NCBI GenBank assembly: GCA_037501455.1
Contig: CM074855.1
Span: 35,001,001-35,065,000 of the forward strand
Direction of reading: 5' to 3'
From: Lantana camara
Lineage: Eukaryota > Streptophyta > Magnoliopsida > Lamiales > Verbenaceae
Length of the DNA stretch: 64,000 nt
Both the position numbers and the translations under genes were made by a program. This document shows, in pieces, positions 34,714 to 46,098 of the stretch. The notes under the pieces are model-generated. The model was not told where the DNA came from, ran no database searches, and saw only the letters and a program-made list of their open reading frames with translations. Position 1 is the first letter of the stretch; every line of letters begins with the position of its first letter.

Positions 34714-35044
34714 CTTACAAAACATATATCGCCTAAAATAACCTCATAATAATTATATGAATAATTATTAGTTAAGGATAATTATGTAAATAAATATTAT
34801 AAAATTTTTATTTAACTATATTTAAAAAGTACTTATTAATTTATAATAGGACTCTTGGCAGAATTAAAACTTATTCAACTTACCAAAAAAAGAGATACAT
34901 AGTTCAACAAGGATTGTTTTAATATTAATATATTAATTAATTATACTCAGATTTTATAATATAAGTTGTCCATTTTTTAATTTTAAGGCGTATAATTTAA
35001 AATGTTATAATAGATATATCTAACAAATTGAAAACCAACAAATT
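34714..35044. repeat. AT-rich repeat, copy 1, middle part between E3 and E4
   Basis: Matches about 53757-54085 with many small differences. Its left part is the flank before E3 (about 11613-11649, TATAAAAGCACGAAAG) and its right part follows E4 (47536 on). It was one continuous repeat before E3 and E4 inserted. Probably Helitron-derived, because Rep remnants lie downstream. Confidence 0.8.
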
Positions 35045-35923
35045 TGATGGGGGCAAAATACGCTTGACCCACGTTTTGACACGTGGCACAGTCGACGCAT
35101 GACAAGTGGATTCAACGATCCCCCAAGTCAACCCCTACGAGCGTCCCAGACCTCACCAGCACAAGGTCACATAAAGCATGTCATCGTTCATAAAGCACAT
35201 GATCACCTCAGGCTCACTAACGAGCGCCTCACCCAAGGCTCACTAACGAGCGCCAACTTCGCTGCCATGCGCTCCATAGCTCCGATGAAATCATCATCAA
35301 GCGTCATGTCCCTTCGGACACACCCCCATACAACAGCAGATTAAAGGGGTCACACTCTCTCTCGTAGCACTACTTGGGCGCCCATCCCTATGCGGATCTC
35401 CAAGCCCATCAGTCTCGGTTGACACGAGCATGCCTCCCGCCCTCGTTACCAACCTCCAAAATGGCTCTTTGACACCCGAACAGGCTCGCGCACCTGCCAC
35501 TGTTGCAAACACTAACTTCTACCAACTTTTGCAGGAGATTCCTCCTAGGTTTCTCCTAATTGCGACACGTGTTAGGGCAACATTAGGGCAGGACCACACA
35601 AGGCAAATTACCAAAGGGTCCCTGACCCTCAACTATAAATATGGGAATTTCTCTTCATCCCTGTAAGCTATCTCCATTACTGTAACTACGTATCTTTGTT
35701 TGCATTCTCTTTCAGATCAATATCTGACTTGAGCGTCGGAGAGCCAAACTGGGAATCACCCCCAGTTTCCCCAGCTTGGCCTTCTAACTTTATTGGTGTT
35801 TGTCCTAGCAGGTAGAGCCCATAGCTTTTCCGGCGACCTTCTTTGAGCTTCACCCTCAGTTTCCCCACCTCAACAAAATAGAAAGTGATCGGAGTTTGGC
35901 CCTAACCTGATCGAACACCATCA
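35045..35923 (+). repeat. E4 5' LTR
   Basis: 879 bp, TGATGG...CCATCA. TATA box CTATAAATA near 35633-35641, with likely start of transcription about 30 bp downstream. A few-base insertion relative to the 3' LTR lies near 35184. Confidence 0.92.
35633..35641 (+). promoter_or_regulatory. TATA box of E4 5' LTR
   Basis: CTATAAATA within ACTATAAATATGGG; the same sequence is in the 3' LTR near 47245. It would drive the sense transcript of E4. Confidence 0.65.
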
Positions 35924-35927
35924 TTTT

Positions 35928-35945
35928 TGGCGCCGTCTGTGGGAA
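35928..35945 (+). other. E4 primer binding site
   Basis: TGGCGCCGTCTGTGGGAA, four bases after the LTR. This type is common in Tat-lineage elements (assigned to tRNA-Arg in Ogre elements); I cannot verify the tRNA here. Confidence 0.8.
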
Positions 35946-36009
35946 ACCACTCTCAGCTCACCCTTCTCTTTTGCTAGTTGAAAAACAAACACCCATCACC
36001 TTACAAACC

Positions 36010-37913
36010 ATGGTAGCTACTAGGTCAGGAGCAGTGGAGGACCCGGGGGGGGGGGGGAGGGGGGAAGATGACCTTCCCCGGGATACCAATGTCACCATCC
36101 TTCCATCGATGGCGGCCAGCAGAGCGCCACCCACCGGAGGAGCGCTTCGGCCTACTGAACCAATAGCCCCACCACCAGTGCTTCCTGAGCTATCCTCCTC
36201 TGCCACAGCTGGAGACTCTCAGCCTCCTGCGTTCCCAAATCATCCCCAAAACCCGTGGCTTATTGCCCATGCGAACCCAGAGGGGCATCCCTACATGATG
36301 CCACCCCCTGGGTACACGCTCACCCCTACCGTCGTGATGCCCGTAGTTCAACCATACCACGCCGGGCAGCTCCAACTTCTGGTGGTAGTTCCAAGGGAGA
36401 TTGAAGGGGTGGAGTTACCCCCTTGACTTCTCAACTGCTACGGGCTATTTATGCCTAGTGTGAGGTTCAGAAGGCCTAGAGTGCGTGGGAAAAATTTTAT
36501 TCACTGTACTTCCCCTCTGGGCAGGCCACTCAAGTTGCCCTTCATTTGGGGGGATTGCAGGGATATCCACTTAGGGAGGCTCAGGCCATTTTGAGGGCTC
36601 AACTGCCACCTCCACCTGCAAAAGGGAAAGAAATTCCCAACCAAGGGGGAGACGAGCATCCCCAAGCTGACAAGGGCAAAGAGCCCCATAGAGAGAGAAT
36701 CGATGTTGATGAGGAGGCCCACTCCCCAGCATCCAAACAAGGCCACAAGCCTCCCAGCGAAGGAGCCAAGCAAGGAAGGAGAATCCCAACCTTCTCGCAG
36801 CTGTGCAAGACCTACTGCAGGGGTTGCAAGATATGGTGGGACAGCTCTCTCGAGCACGGTCTCAAGTCCCCATGTCGGGGACGAGCGGGGTAATGCCAGA
36901 GACGCTCGTCATAACGTCCGTCAGCAGCACATTCCACGTCACGTGGAACAGGAGGAAAATTTTGGATGTTATAATCACCATCCGCTCGCAAAAGGTTCCT
37001 CCTCGTGGAGGAAGTCCTATTGGCTCAAGCCGGCATGGGCAAGGTTCCTATCTCCGTCAACCGCTACGATGGAACCACAGACCCTGCAGAGCATCTGGAC
37101 CATTTTCTACACCTGATGCACCTATACGAGCATTCTAGTCATTACTAGGCCAAGGTTTTTGTCACTTCCCTTGTAGGAATGGCTCAAGAGTGGTACAAGC
37201 GTCTTCCGTCTGGCTCGATCCATTCGTATGGTGAATTCACCGATGCGTTCCTAAACCACTTCAATTCATTGAAGGCTCCTGTCACCGCACCCACTGCCTT
37301 GTATAATTTGATTCAAGATGAGCATGAGTCCCTTCGGTCATTCTTCGCTCGTTTCAACAAGGAGGTGCTCTTGGTGGAGAGGCCCTCCATGGATTTTCTG
37401 ATCCATGTTCTTTTCAAAGCCTGCAACCACAAGCAGTATGTGAGCAAAAAATTTGCTGATTCCATCGTAAAGAAACACCCCACATCCCTCATGGCGATGA
37501 GAGAAATAGCCGAACCCTATTTTGCGCTCGAAGACACATACGGGTCTAATGCTCCCAGGCCTTTTGGACCCCTTAAAAGCGAGCGAGGGCGAGAAGAGCC
37601 CCACAGAGAACGACGCAAGTCACCGCCCCCTCCCCGGAGATTTGAGCATGTGCCCCTCAATAGGCCTAATTCAGAGGTATATGCCCTATCTGATAAGAAG
37701 CTTTTCAAAAGGCCCACGAAGATGAAGGATACTGAGGCGTTGAGACGCTCGAACAAGTACTGTGCCCTCCACAAACAAAAGGGGCATGACACGGATGAAT
37801 ACCGCCAGTTGGAGTCTGAAATCCAGAGGCTCAATGCAGGCGGCCACCTGAAGGAATTTGTAAAAATGTTGGAGTGCTATGACGAGCGATGCAACGAGCG
37901 TTCTAGGGAATGA
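36010..37913 (+). pseudogene. gag: E4 gag, several frameshifts and stops
   Basis: Starts at ATG 36010 (MVATRSG). Coding resemblance moves among frames: a Pro-rich N-terminus to 36426, then fragments in other frames, then a long capsid/nucleocapsid stretch 37179-37913 (AQEWYKRLPSGSI, FLNHF, FARFNKE). TAG 37146-37148 interrupts it just before. A zinc-knuckle-like CALHKQKGHDTDEY has Tyr where the last Cys is expected. A G13 run (36045-36057) near the start may also shift the frame. Not able to make a complete Gag. Confidence 0.82.
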
Positions 37914-38191
37914 AGAAGGAGTCCCTCGTGCTCCAAGAGCCCACGAGGGCGAGGCCCCCCAGAGAGCAGCCACCGTGGAAAACAAAAGGCCACAGAACAA
38001 GAGAATACCCCTTTCGCGGTCGTCAACATGATTGCGGGTGGTTCATCAGGAGGGGATTCTAACGCTTCCCGACGCCGATATGTACGGAGCTATGATCAGC
38101 GACCCACGGGGCCCAAGCCCGTCTACGCCATCAAGGAAATGAGCACCAGAAACCGAGAGAGAGTGAGGTAATAGGATTTTCTGATAGGGAC

Positions 38192-38620
38192 TTGGAATAT
38201 ATTGTAACGCCCCATGGGGTCAGCGAAACCTCTGACTGCCCCATGGTGGTTAGCTTAGACGTCCACAATCACATTGTAAAGAGGGTATTAGTGGATAGTG
38301 GAAGCTCTGTTAATGTTTTGCCCTATACCACGTTCCAGAAAATGAATATTGCTAACATCCCGCTCGAGCCCCTCAAAACAGCCCTCATCAGCTTTGGAGG
38401 CTCTGAGGTGGTCCCCCGAGGACAGATCCGCTTAGCCACCTCTTTTGGTTAGGCCCCATAACGGAAAACGCTCATGGTCACCTACGCTGTGGTAGAGATT
38501 GAGATCCCTTACAACATTATTATTGGGCACTCAGCCCTTGTCGACTTCAAAGCGATCATCTCCACCTATCATCAGAAGATCAAGTTCCCCACCCCCTGTG
38601 GAGTGGGGGAAGTTCTCTGA
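38192..38620 (+). pseudogene. E4 protease
   Basis: Retroviral-type aspartic protease with LVDSGSSVNVLPY. The frame has stops at 38450 (TAG), 38459 (TAA) and 38618 (TGA), yet recognisable sequence continues through them (NIIIGHSAL, KFPTPCGVGEV). Confidence 0.82.
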
Positions 38621-38623
38621 AAC

Positions 38624-39926
38624 GTGCGGGAAGCCTGGGAATGTCACATGTTGTCACTCAAGAAACTCAAGAGTGAGAAAACGTTTCAAATTGAATCCAC
38701 AAAGAAGTCGGTGGACTTTCCTGTGCGGAAGAGGGCCAAACAGAACAAAAGGAAAAACAAGAAGAAGGACACAAGCGTTGGAGGCAACTCCGAAGCCCCG
38801 CTCGGTGAGGTTGGTGGGTTTTCCTCTGATGAGGGGGCTAACGAGTGCGGGGAAGAAACAACTGGAGAGCAGTTGTCGAGAAAAAAAAGCGCGCTCGAAC
38901 TCCCTCTCCTTGAGATCCGAATCGAGCCTACGGAGAAATTTTTCACTATTGAGTTGGAACCCGGCAACAAGGATAAAACAACTCAAATTGGGTCTAATCT
39001 CTCAGGACCCTCACAAATCATGATGATAGACTTCCTGAGAGAAAACATTGACGTTTTTGCATGGAAAGCATCTGACCTTACTGGAATTGACCCGAGCGTC
39101 ATAGTCCCAGGCTCAACGTGGACCCCTCCTTCAAGCCAGTCAAACAGAAGAAGCTAGATGTGCACAGTTTTCGGAAGAAGGCTATTGAAGAGGAGGTCAA
39201 CAAGCTCCTTGAGGTGCAGTATATTGAGCCCATATTATATCCAGAATGGATGTGCAATGTTGTCCTGGTACCCAAGAGCGCTAACAAATGGTGCATGAGC
39301 AACGATTTCACTGATCTTAACAAGGCCTGTCCCAAGGATCCTTACCCTTTACCCCGAATTGATCAACTGGTAGATTCGACCGCCGGTTGCGAACTCATGA
39401 GTATGATGGATGCCTTTCAAGGGTATTATCAAAATTTAATGGCCCTTGAGGACCGTCCTAAAACCTCATTTGTTATCCATTTAGGTGTATACTGCTTCTT
39501 AGTCATGCCTTGTGGGCTTAAGAACGCGGGAGCTACCTACCAACGCCTTGTTAACAGGATGTTTGAGAAAGAAATTGGAGGGTTCATGGAGGTATACGTG
39601 GACGATACGATTGTTAAGAGCGAGCGTCAGGGCTCACACCTTGAGGATCTTAAGCGCACATTTGCCATCCTGCACCAATACGACATGAAGTTAAATCCCT
39701 CAAAGTGTACTTTTGGAGTACGAGGAGGAAAATTCTTGGCCACATGGTCAGCCAGCGGGGGATTGAAGCTAATCTGGAAAAAATCAAAGCTATTTTGGAC
39801 ATCTCCTCCCCTCGTAACCTCAGGGAAGTACAGGTGTTGGTGGGGAAAATCATCTCCTTAAACAGATTCATCCCACGCTCGGCAGACAGGAACCTCCCTT
39901 TCTTTAAAATTCTACGCAACGTTTAA
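38624..39926 (+). pseudogene. E4 reverse transcriptase
   Basis: Tat-type RT: DVFAWKASDLTGIDPSV, then CMSNDFTDLNKACPKDPYPL, PCGLKNAGATYQRLVN and the catalytic YVDD (VYVDDTIVKS, near 39592-39621). Three frames are used: shifts near 39110 and near 39730, and TAA at 39924-39926. It is clearly the RT of this element, but not functional. Confidence 0.88.
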
Positions 39927-39968
39927 AATTTTGCTTGGACTGAGGAGTGTGAGAAAGCGTTACAGGAC

Positions 39969-41306
39969 ATGAAGGCTTACCTTTCAAGCGCACCACTCCT
40001 GACAAAGCCAATAGAGGGTGAAAGGTTGTTTATATATCTCTTCATTTCCAGCGAAGCTACGAGCGTAGTTCTGGTAGCCATACGGGAGCGTAAACATTTG
40101 CCCGTTTACTATTTAAGCAAAACGTTGCAAGGGGCTGAGAGAAAATATTTGGAAATCGAAAAGTTCGCATTCGCCCTCATCAATGCATCACGAAGATTGA
40201 GGCCATACTTCCAGACACACTCAATCACTGTCCTCACGGATCAACCATTAAAACAAGTTTTGTCCAAGCCGGACGTATCTAGGAGACTGATAAAATCGGT
40301 CGTAGAGTTAAGCCAGTTTGACTTGAGTTTCGAGCCCAGGGCGGCCATACGAGCGCAAGTAGTTGCAGATTTACTAACCGAGCGGTTTGGTCTAGAGCCT
40401 ACGGTTCCTGACAGCCAGGGCCTTTGGATCCTGCACACAGATGGTTCCTCAACCTCTCAAGGGGGAGGAGCAGGGGTAATTCTTAGAGACCCCAATGGAA
40501 TCGAAATAGACTTCGCAATCAGGTTGGACTTCCAAGTCACCAACAACGAAGCGGAGTACGAAGCTCTCGTTCAAGGGCTGAAAATTGCTTTTCAAAACAG
40601 GGCTTCCAGAATTACTGTTTATGTTAATTCAAAATTGATTGCGAGCCAGATCGAAGGAACGTATGAGGCTCAAGAAACCACCATGGTGCAGTATTTGAAA
40701 AAGGCAAAAGAGATCATTGGGAAATTCAAGGAATTCCACTTACTCCAGGTCCCACGAGCAGAAAACGAGCGCACTGACGCTCTTTCTAAATTTGCTTCAG
40801 CACTGGAGGGTACCGACGAGTGCTCTGTCACGTTCCTTAGAACTGAGGAGCCATTGATAAAGGAAAAGATCATTAAACAAGTGGAAGCTATGATCGATCC
40901 GCACGAGCCATGTTGGCTCGACGACATAGTCAGATTCATCAAAGATGGCGTTTGTCCAACTGACAAGGTGGAAGCACGGAAAGTCAGGAACAAGGCCTCT
41001 CCTTTTTCTTTAGATTCCGAGGGGAGACTATTCAAGAAGTCCTTTCAAGGCCCACCAATAAGGTGTTTAAGGCCCTCGCAAGCCAAAGAGACGCTCGAGC
41101 ACATTCACAATGGAAGCTGTGGAAATCATTCTGGAGGACGTATCCTTGCCAAGAAAGTCTTGAGGAGCGGGTTCTATTGGCCCACGATCCTCCAAGATGC
41201 CATTGAGTTCTCCAAGAAGTGTCCCAAGTGTCAATTCCACTCTAATCTCCCTCAGTTGCCAGCTGCCCAGATGGTCCCTATAGATGTCTCGTGGCCCTTT
41301 GACTAA
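39969..41306 (+). pseudogene. E4 RNase H, archaeal-type RNase H and integrase zinc domain
   Basis: 445 codons, ended by TAA 41304-41306. First RNase H about residues 15-100 (PVYYLSKTLQGAERKY, VLTDQPLKQ), degenerate as is usual in this lineage. Second RNase H about 153-280: LHTDGSS and NNEAEYEAL carry the catalytic Asp and Glu, but the next acidic position reads VYVNSKLI, an Asn where Asp is expected; NERTDALSKFAS supplies the last Asp. The integrase zinc site follows (HIHNGSCGNHSGG, CPKCQ). The Asp to Asn change would probably inactivate the second RNase H. Confidence 0.88.
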
Positions 41307-42143
41307 TGGGGAATTGATATTGTGGGCCCCTTACCCATGGCGGTCGGATAGAAAAAGTTTATCATCTTAGCCGTAGGTTACTTCACCAAGTGGGCCGAGG
41401 CTGATGCCCTAGCAAAGATCACTTTCAGGGTCGTGAGGGACTTCATATGGAAGAACATTATCTGCAGGTATGGCATACCGAGGGTACTTATTTCAGACAA
41501 TGGGTCCCAGTTCATAATGGTGGATGCTCGAGAATGGTGCTCAGAATTAGGAATTGAGCAATGCTTTACTTCCGTGGGTCATCCCCAGGCTAACGGGCAA
41601 GCGGAAGTCACCAACAAGATCATTTTGCAACACCTAAAGACAATGCTCGAAAGCAAGAAAAGCGAATGGGCAGAGGAATTACAAGAAGCCTTATGGGCTT
41701 ATCGCACCACTACAAGAGCGGCCACTGGCGAAACCCTGTTCGCACTCGTCTATGGCTCAGAGGTGATGATACCCGCGGAAGTTCCGCAGGAATCGGCTCG
41801 TGTGGCGTACTTCGAGCCTGCAGCCAACGAAGAGAGTAGAGCGCTGGAGTTGGACCTTTTGGAAGAAAAGAGAGACAAGGCATGGGCACTGATTCACCAG
41901 TATAAAGCGTCCGTCGCTCGACAATACAACAAAAGAGTTAGAGAAAGAACCTTTCAGCTGGGGGACTTAGTCCTGAAGAAAGTGGAAGTCTCAAGGCATG
42001 TGGGCAAGTTAGATCCCAACTGGGAAGGTCCATACAAGATAATACAAGTGCGAGCAAACAACACGTACACGCTTGAGTCATTGCGGGGCGAGCGTCTTCC
42101 CGGCCCTTGGAACACATGCAACCTTAGACGGTTTTATGTTTGA
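41307..42143 (+). pseudogene. E4 integrase core and C-terminus
   Basis: Same frame as the previous piece, with TAA 41304-41306 and TAG 41349-41351 breaking it. The DDE residues are present: WGIDIVGPLP, LISDNGSQF, HPQANGQAEVTNK. AYRTTTRAATGETLF is typical of the Tat group. Ends at the natural stop after NLRRFYV; no chromodomain, as expected. Confidence 0.88.
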
Positions 42144-42656
42144 AATGACTTTGTAAAAACCCATGTTTAGGCCTGATGTATTTGTTATTTCTCTAGAAAA
42201 TTATAATAGAAATTGCTTCACATATTTATCTAATTTTCGGATGTGCAGGCTGTTGAAGTTTTCCCCTTGGGACCCTGGGTGCAAGCCACACAGGCCTAAG
42301 GTGCGTGAATCATTCCTCATCTCAAAGAACAAGGGCCCAAAAACTACGGTATGACTTCACGAGCGTGCTTATTCAGTACCTCGGGAGATCCGTAGGGCTC
42401 TATCAGCATACACAAGCGTTCTAGTAGTCCCGGGTCGTCTCTAAATCAAGCACCTCACGCTCGAAAATGGGACTTGTGGAAAAGCTTGATCAGGTACCAA
42501 GGGAAAATCGAGGGTTCGGGAACCACGCCCCTCGCACCAGTACAAATGGCAGTCAACAAACAAAGAAACTTTTAGACAGGTTTCTGTAAGTCCCTAACCT
42601 GGATACCCACGAGCAGGATCCACACATTTTTACCAAGGACACCACACAAAGCCCTG
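42144..42656 (+). other. E4 3' untranslated region, no gene seen
   Basis: No open frame of note. Contains the interval between the integrase stop and the minisatellite. Confidence 0.6.
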
Positions 42657-42659
42657 GGT

Positions 42660-42925
42660 AAATTTTCACAGGTCTTGAATGAGGGCAGTCTTCAGGTAAG
42701 ACCCTCGTAATTACTCAAGGCTTAGCAAAATTTTCCAAGTCCTTAGGCAAATTTTCACAGGTCTTGTACGAGGGCAGTCTTCAAGTAAGACCCTCGTAAT
42801 TACTCAATACTTAGTAAAATTTTCCAAGTATTTAAGCAAATTTTCACAGGCCTTGAACGAGGGCAGTCTTCAAGTAAGACCCTCGTGATTACTCATGACC
42901 TAGCCAAAATTTTCAAGTTTTACAT
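42660..42925. repeat. E4 minisatellite, three 89-bp units, each with a hairpin
   Basis: Units start AAATTTTCACAGG at 42660, 42749 and 42838, an exact 89-bp period. Each holds ACGAGGG...CCCTCGT (AATGAGGG in unit 1), with an inner TCTT/AAGA pair, able to fold into one hairpin. Tandem repeats in the 3' region of Tat-lineage elements are known seeds of plant satellites. Confidence 0.9.
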
Positions 42926-43029
42926 CTTTTGCTTAGCATATTACCCAGAGTCTTAACATCACAAGATTTTGATACAACAAGCGCAAAGTAAAGATTTCAT
43001 AACAAGCATTGCGGGGAATATAAGGACAT

Positions 43030-44103
43030 TTAGTTATGGAAGGGAAATTCTTCATTAATAAAGACCAAAGTTACAAAACAAGGGTGCAAGGGCCCATGGA
43101 ATTCACTAAGAAAGTAAAAGGGGTACATGGAAATTTTTTCATAAGAAAGCAGAGATGAAGTTAAAGCGGCTGGGGCGACATCTTCTTCCAAATTCACCAC
43201 CACATGCTGAGCGGGGGCAACTGGGTCTTGCTCTTGGGGTGGAGGAACTGGAGCCTCTGGAAGCACCGGAGTATCCGCAGGAAGGGCTGGAACATTCAAA
43301 GGCGTGGGAGCGACCGCAGGAAGAGCGGGAGCATTTACAGTTGTTGGAACAGAGGCATTCTCCAGGGGCACAGTCTCTTGAGGACCCTCGGGGGCTGTTT
43401 CAGCATCATTAGCCCTCTCGTTTTGTTTTGCTTGGGGTAATTCCTCCACGGGATGAGCCTCCATATATTCGTCTTGGAGGAGTTCAATTATAAAGTTGTA
43501 CTCTGGCTCAGCCAGGTTACCCTCTGGATCCTCATTTCCCTCCTCTTCCTCGCATCGCTCGTTGAGTCTCAGCCACATGTCCGTTCGTCCGTGAGCGGAA
43601 GGTTCTGCCTGGCCCAGGTGGATTAGTTGTTCAATGGCCAAGTTGAAGGCCTTCTGCGCCTCGTTAAAGCAATGGAGCGATGCTCCAAAGCTAAAAGCTT
43701 TGGAATGACAGAACTCAATGATCGCCTCCTTGTTGGCCTTCTCAATTCGCTCAGGAAGCTGCGCCATTACGTCCGCATACTTTCTCTCGGCTTCGTTGGA
43801 CCTGGTGACCCACCCGTTCCGATCCTCCATCAGTTTCTTGTAGTTCTCCTGAATGGTATTATAGTCCGAGCGTCATTTCGGTCGAGCCGTCTCTGACTTC
43901 TTGAAATCCTCTTGGAGATTCTTTATCTCCGCTTTCAACTTTTTGTGCTCGGTCTCGAGGGAGAGAAACTTTGCCTTCTCTACATCCAACTCCTCCTGAA
44001 TCTGAGCCGGGTCATTTGAGCGCGCCATCTTCTTGTATTTTGCTTTGCGCTCGGCGTATACTGTGGCGTGTATCTGGAGATTCTTGGCCCTCGGAAGTAC
44101 TTG
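43030..44103 (-). pseudogene. E4 antisense gene, last exon: coiled coil and Pro/Ala-rich tail
   Basis: On the minus strand this exon begins at 44103, after TTTGAAAAATGCAG|, and runs to a stop at 43030. A single TGA (43875-43873) breaks the frame, and the same frame continues for 266 codons. The first 100 residues are rich in E, K and L with heptad-like spacing, suggesting a coiled coil. The tail is rich in Pro, Ala and Val. No transposon enzyme motif. Function unknown. It joins the upstream exon in phase 0 across a 93-bp intron. It lies antisense to, and downstream of, pol, where Tat-lineage elements may carry extra antisense frames. Confidence 0.7.
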
Positions 44104-44196
44104 CTGCATTTTTCAAAGGGGAAAAGTATTTCATACTTAGCATATTGATTTGAGCATAAACAAGTGTTTGAATGGAGGAAGAATAATAGGGCTTAC
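44104..44196 (-). other. Intron in E4 antisense gene
   Basis: Minus strand: donor CTCT|GTAAGC (GT 44196-44195), a branch-point-like TGCTAAG, a pyrimidine-rich stretch and acceptor ATGCAG|C (AG 44105-44104). 93 bp, a usual plant intron size. Both flanking exons are open, and the join is in phase 0. Confidence 0.7.
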
Positions 44197-44860
44197 AGAG
44201 ATGAGGGCGTGGGCCATATATGCAGCCACTCTCTCAGAGTTCTGGGAAAACAACTCCCAGTGGTCCCCAGTGAATTGCACCCTTTCATAGAACCCCTCGG
44301 TTATGGTCCTCGAGGGCGGACGCTCGGCCAAAAGAATGGGACCGTCATTGGGAAGGCGCTCGAAATGCTTGTCTCCCATGCGGTCAAAACTCCACAAGAG
44401 CTCTTCCTCAGAAGAGGAAGTTTCTCCGTCTCCGTACGTCTCCACAACTTGTTTACCCTTGCCCATTATAGGGAACGTGTCAGGCATCCTCTTCCTTTTC
44501 CTGGAAGCTTGAGCGCCATCTCTTTGGTGCTCCCTGATAACAACACTCGGACGTGACCTTGTTATTTCTGTAGAGGGAGGGGTAACTCCTCTCTGGTTGG
44601 CATCCTCTGCCGGCCTCGTGAGAATTCTCGTTTCTGTGTTGGCCGCTTGGATTTCTTCTCGGCCTCTGGGTGGTGGGGTGGCGCTTGAATTGGCCCCTTG
44701 GTGTCCCCTCGGCCGTCGCCGTGGCCAGCCCCTCGGCCTCGAGAGATCTGTTGGTTGCCCTGTTGGTTGGGGCGGTCTTGGCGATTGTGGTTGTTAATAA
44801 AGTTAGCGACGTTGCGCATGTTACCACCAGCCATTATGATAGCAACGCCTGGAAAGAAGA
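44197..44860 (-). pseudogene. E4 antisense gene, middle exon
   Basis: Open on the minus strand from about 44795 in the frame that reaches the donor at 44197. It contains a basic Pro/Arg-rich part followed by a more globular acidic part (SSSEEELLWSFDRMG, GFYERVQFTGDHWEL). A second minus frame (44834-44562) is also open and Gly/Arg/Gln-rich. An acceptor-like TTCTTTCCAG|G lies about 44855, so the exon may begin there; its frame at the start is unsettled. Confidence 0.5.
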
Positions 44861-44991
44861 AAGAAAATGAGGGTTAAAACTTGGATATAACAAATCTTTG
44901 CAGAAAGAGAGTGCAAGAATAATCAAGCAGTTAGTATTCCTATCTAAAGTTAGTTCCTAGAAGCTAACGTCTCTCTCCAAATTCCGAGCGC

Positions 44992-45011
44992 GGGGGGGGG
45001 GGGGGGGGGGG
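44992..45011. repeat. 20-base G homopolymer
   Basis: G20 on the plus strand, at the end of the first antisense exon. It could form G-quadruplexes, but length errors in sequencing are also likely here. Confidence 0.9.
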
Positions 45012-46098
45012 TTCTGATAAAATGAGGGTCATTTGTAATTCCGTAAAGAAACATAACTTCAGTATCATCAGTCAGATCTTTTGCTTGGATTATCCAACCC
45101 TCGTCCCTCATGCCACCGGCAAGATCTTGAGGCCAGTTTTCGGGAAAGGTGTGTGGTAAACGATGCCTAACGATGGGTCCCTCCCCATGAGAAACCCACT
45201 CTCAGGGTACCCTAAAATCTTTACCCTCCAAAGCCCTCACAAAGAAAATTTTCTTTTTCCAGAATACGCCATGGGTTGTAGGAGAGTAAATCAGTTTTAG
45301 GCCGGATTTAGCTTGGATATAGAAGAAGCCCGCCCTCGGGGATGAACGGGGCGAGCGGGTAACTTGGAAAAGGGTATTAAAGTTTCGAAACGAGGGTTGA
45401 TGTTGGGTACACGCTATGAGAATTACGAAAACGCTTATTAAAGATAAACTGTTGGGCAAAATTTGGGTAGGGAACAGATTAAGGTTGTTAAGAATGTCGG
45501 CTACGGGACTGGGTATGGGAAATCTCAGACCTCCATACACTACGGAGTCTAAGTAAACGACCATCTCCCGTGGAGGGGGATTATTCGGTCGTTCGTTTTC
45601 AATAGGGATCCTCCATTGAAACCGCTCGTCCCAATATATGGGGGCCAGCATTGACACTATTTCCCCATGTGTGATTATGCTTTGGATATCTTCGGGGGGA
45701 ACTTCAGTTACTTGCATGCCAGAACCTTCCCCCTCGTTTGACCCCTTGGACTTCTTGCATTTTTCGGGTCTTTGGGATCTCTTACTTTTACCCTTGGCAG
45801 GGGCTCTCTCCGAGGGCCCAGCTTCTTCCCTCTCTACCTCAGGATCAGGAGTGGAGATTGCCACCGTTACCGTGTGGCGATGGGGGTGGGTTGCCCTCTC
45901 CGTTAAAGCCCACGGTTCCCCTTGTCTCTCCGCTTCCATAACCATATTCATCTCTTCAAAGAGATGCTCAACCCCTCCTGGGTTCCTCTCATCCTTGGCG
46001 GACACTACCGCGTCTAATTCCTCGTCCCTGGGAGAAGAGTTTTGACTGGCCATTTCTTTAACTTCACGGGCAAACTCCTCAACGTGATCTCCGGCCAT
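45010..46098 (-). pseudogene. E4 antisense gene, first exon with a Transposase_28-like (plant gypsy-type) domain
   Basis: ATG at 46098 on the minus strand, 298 codons to a TGA (45204-45202). The frame then continues with similar composition to a 20-base C run (on minus) near 45011-44992. Acidic N-terminus, then a Lys/Ser-rich basic patch, then YLDSVVYGGLRFPIPSPV and LNLFPTQILPNSLSLI, which resemble the plant family annotated as putative gypsy-type transposon (Pfam Transposase_28, PF04195). I match this from memory of the family pattern, not a search. The role of that family is unknown to me. A TATA box lies upstream at 46372-46364. Confidence 0.65.

Noticed and set aside
35099..35666. Short open frames in the E4 LTRs (also 46654-47278)
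   Set aside because: Present in both LTR copies with indels that break the frame; located upstream of the TATA box, hence not likely transcribed by it.
36501..36857. Antisense frames inside E4 gag
   Set aside because: Shadows of the Pro-rich, GC-rich gag sequence; no similarity between them and the real antisense gene downstream of pol.
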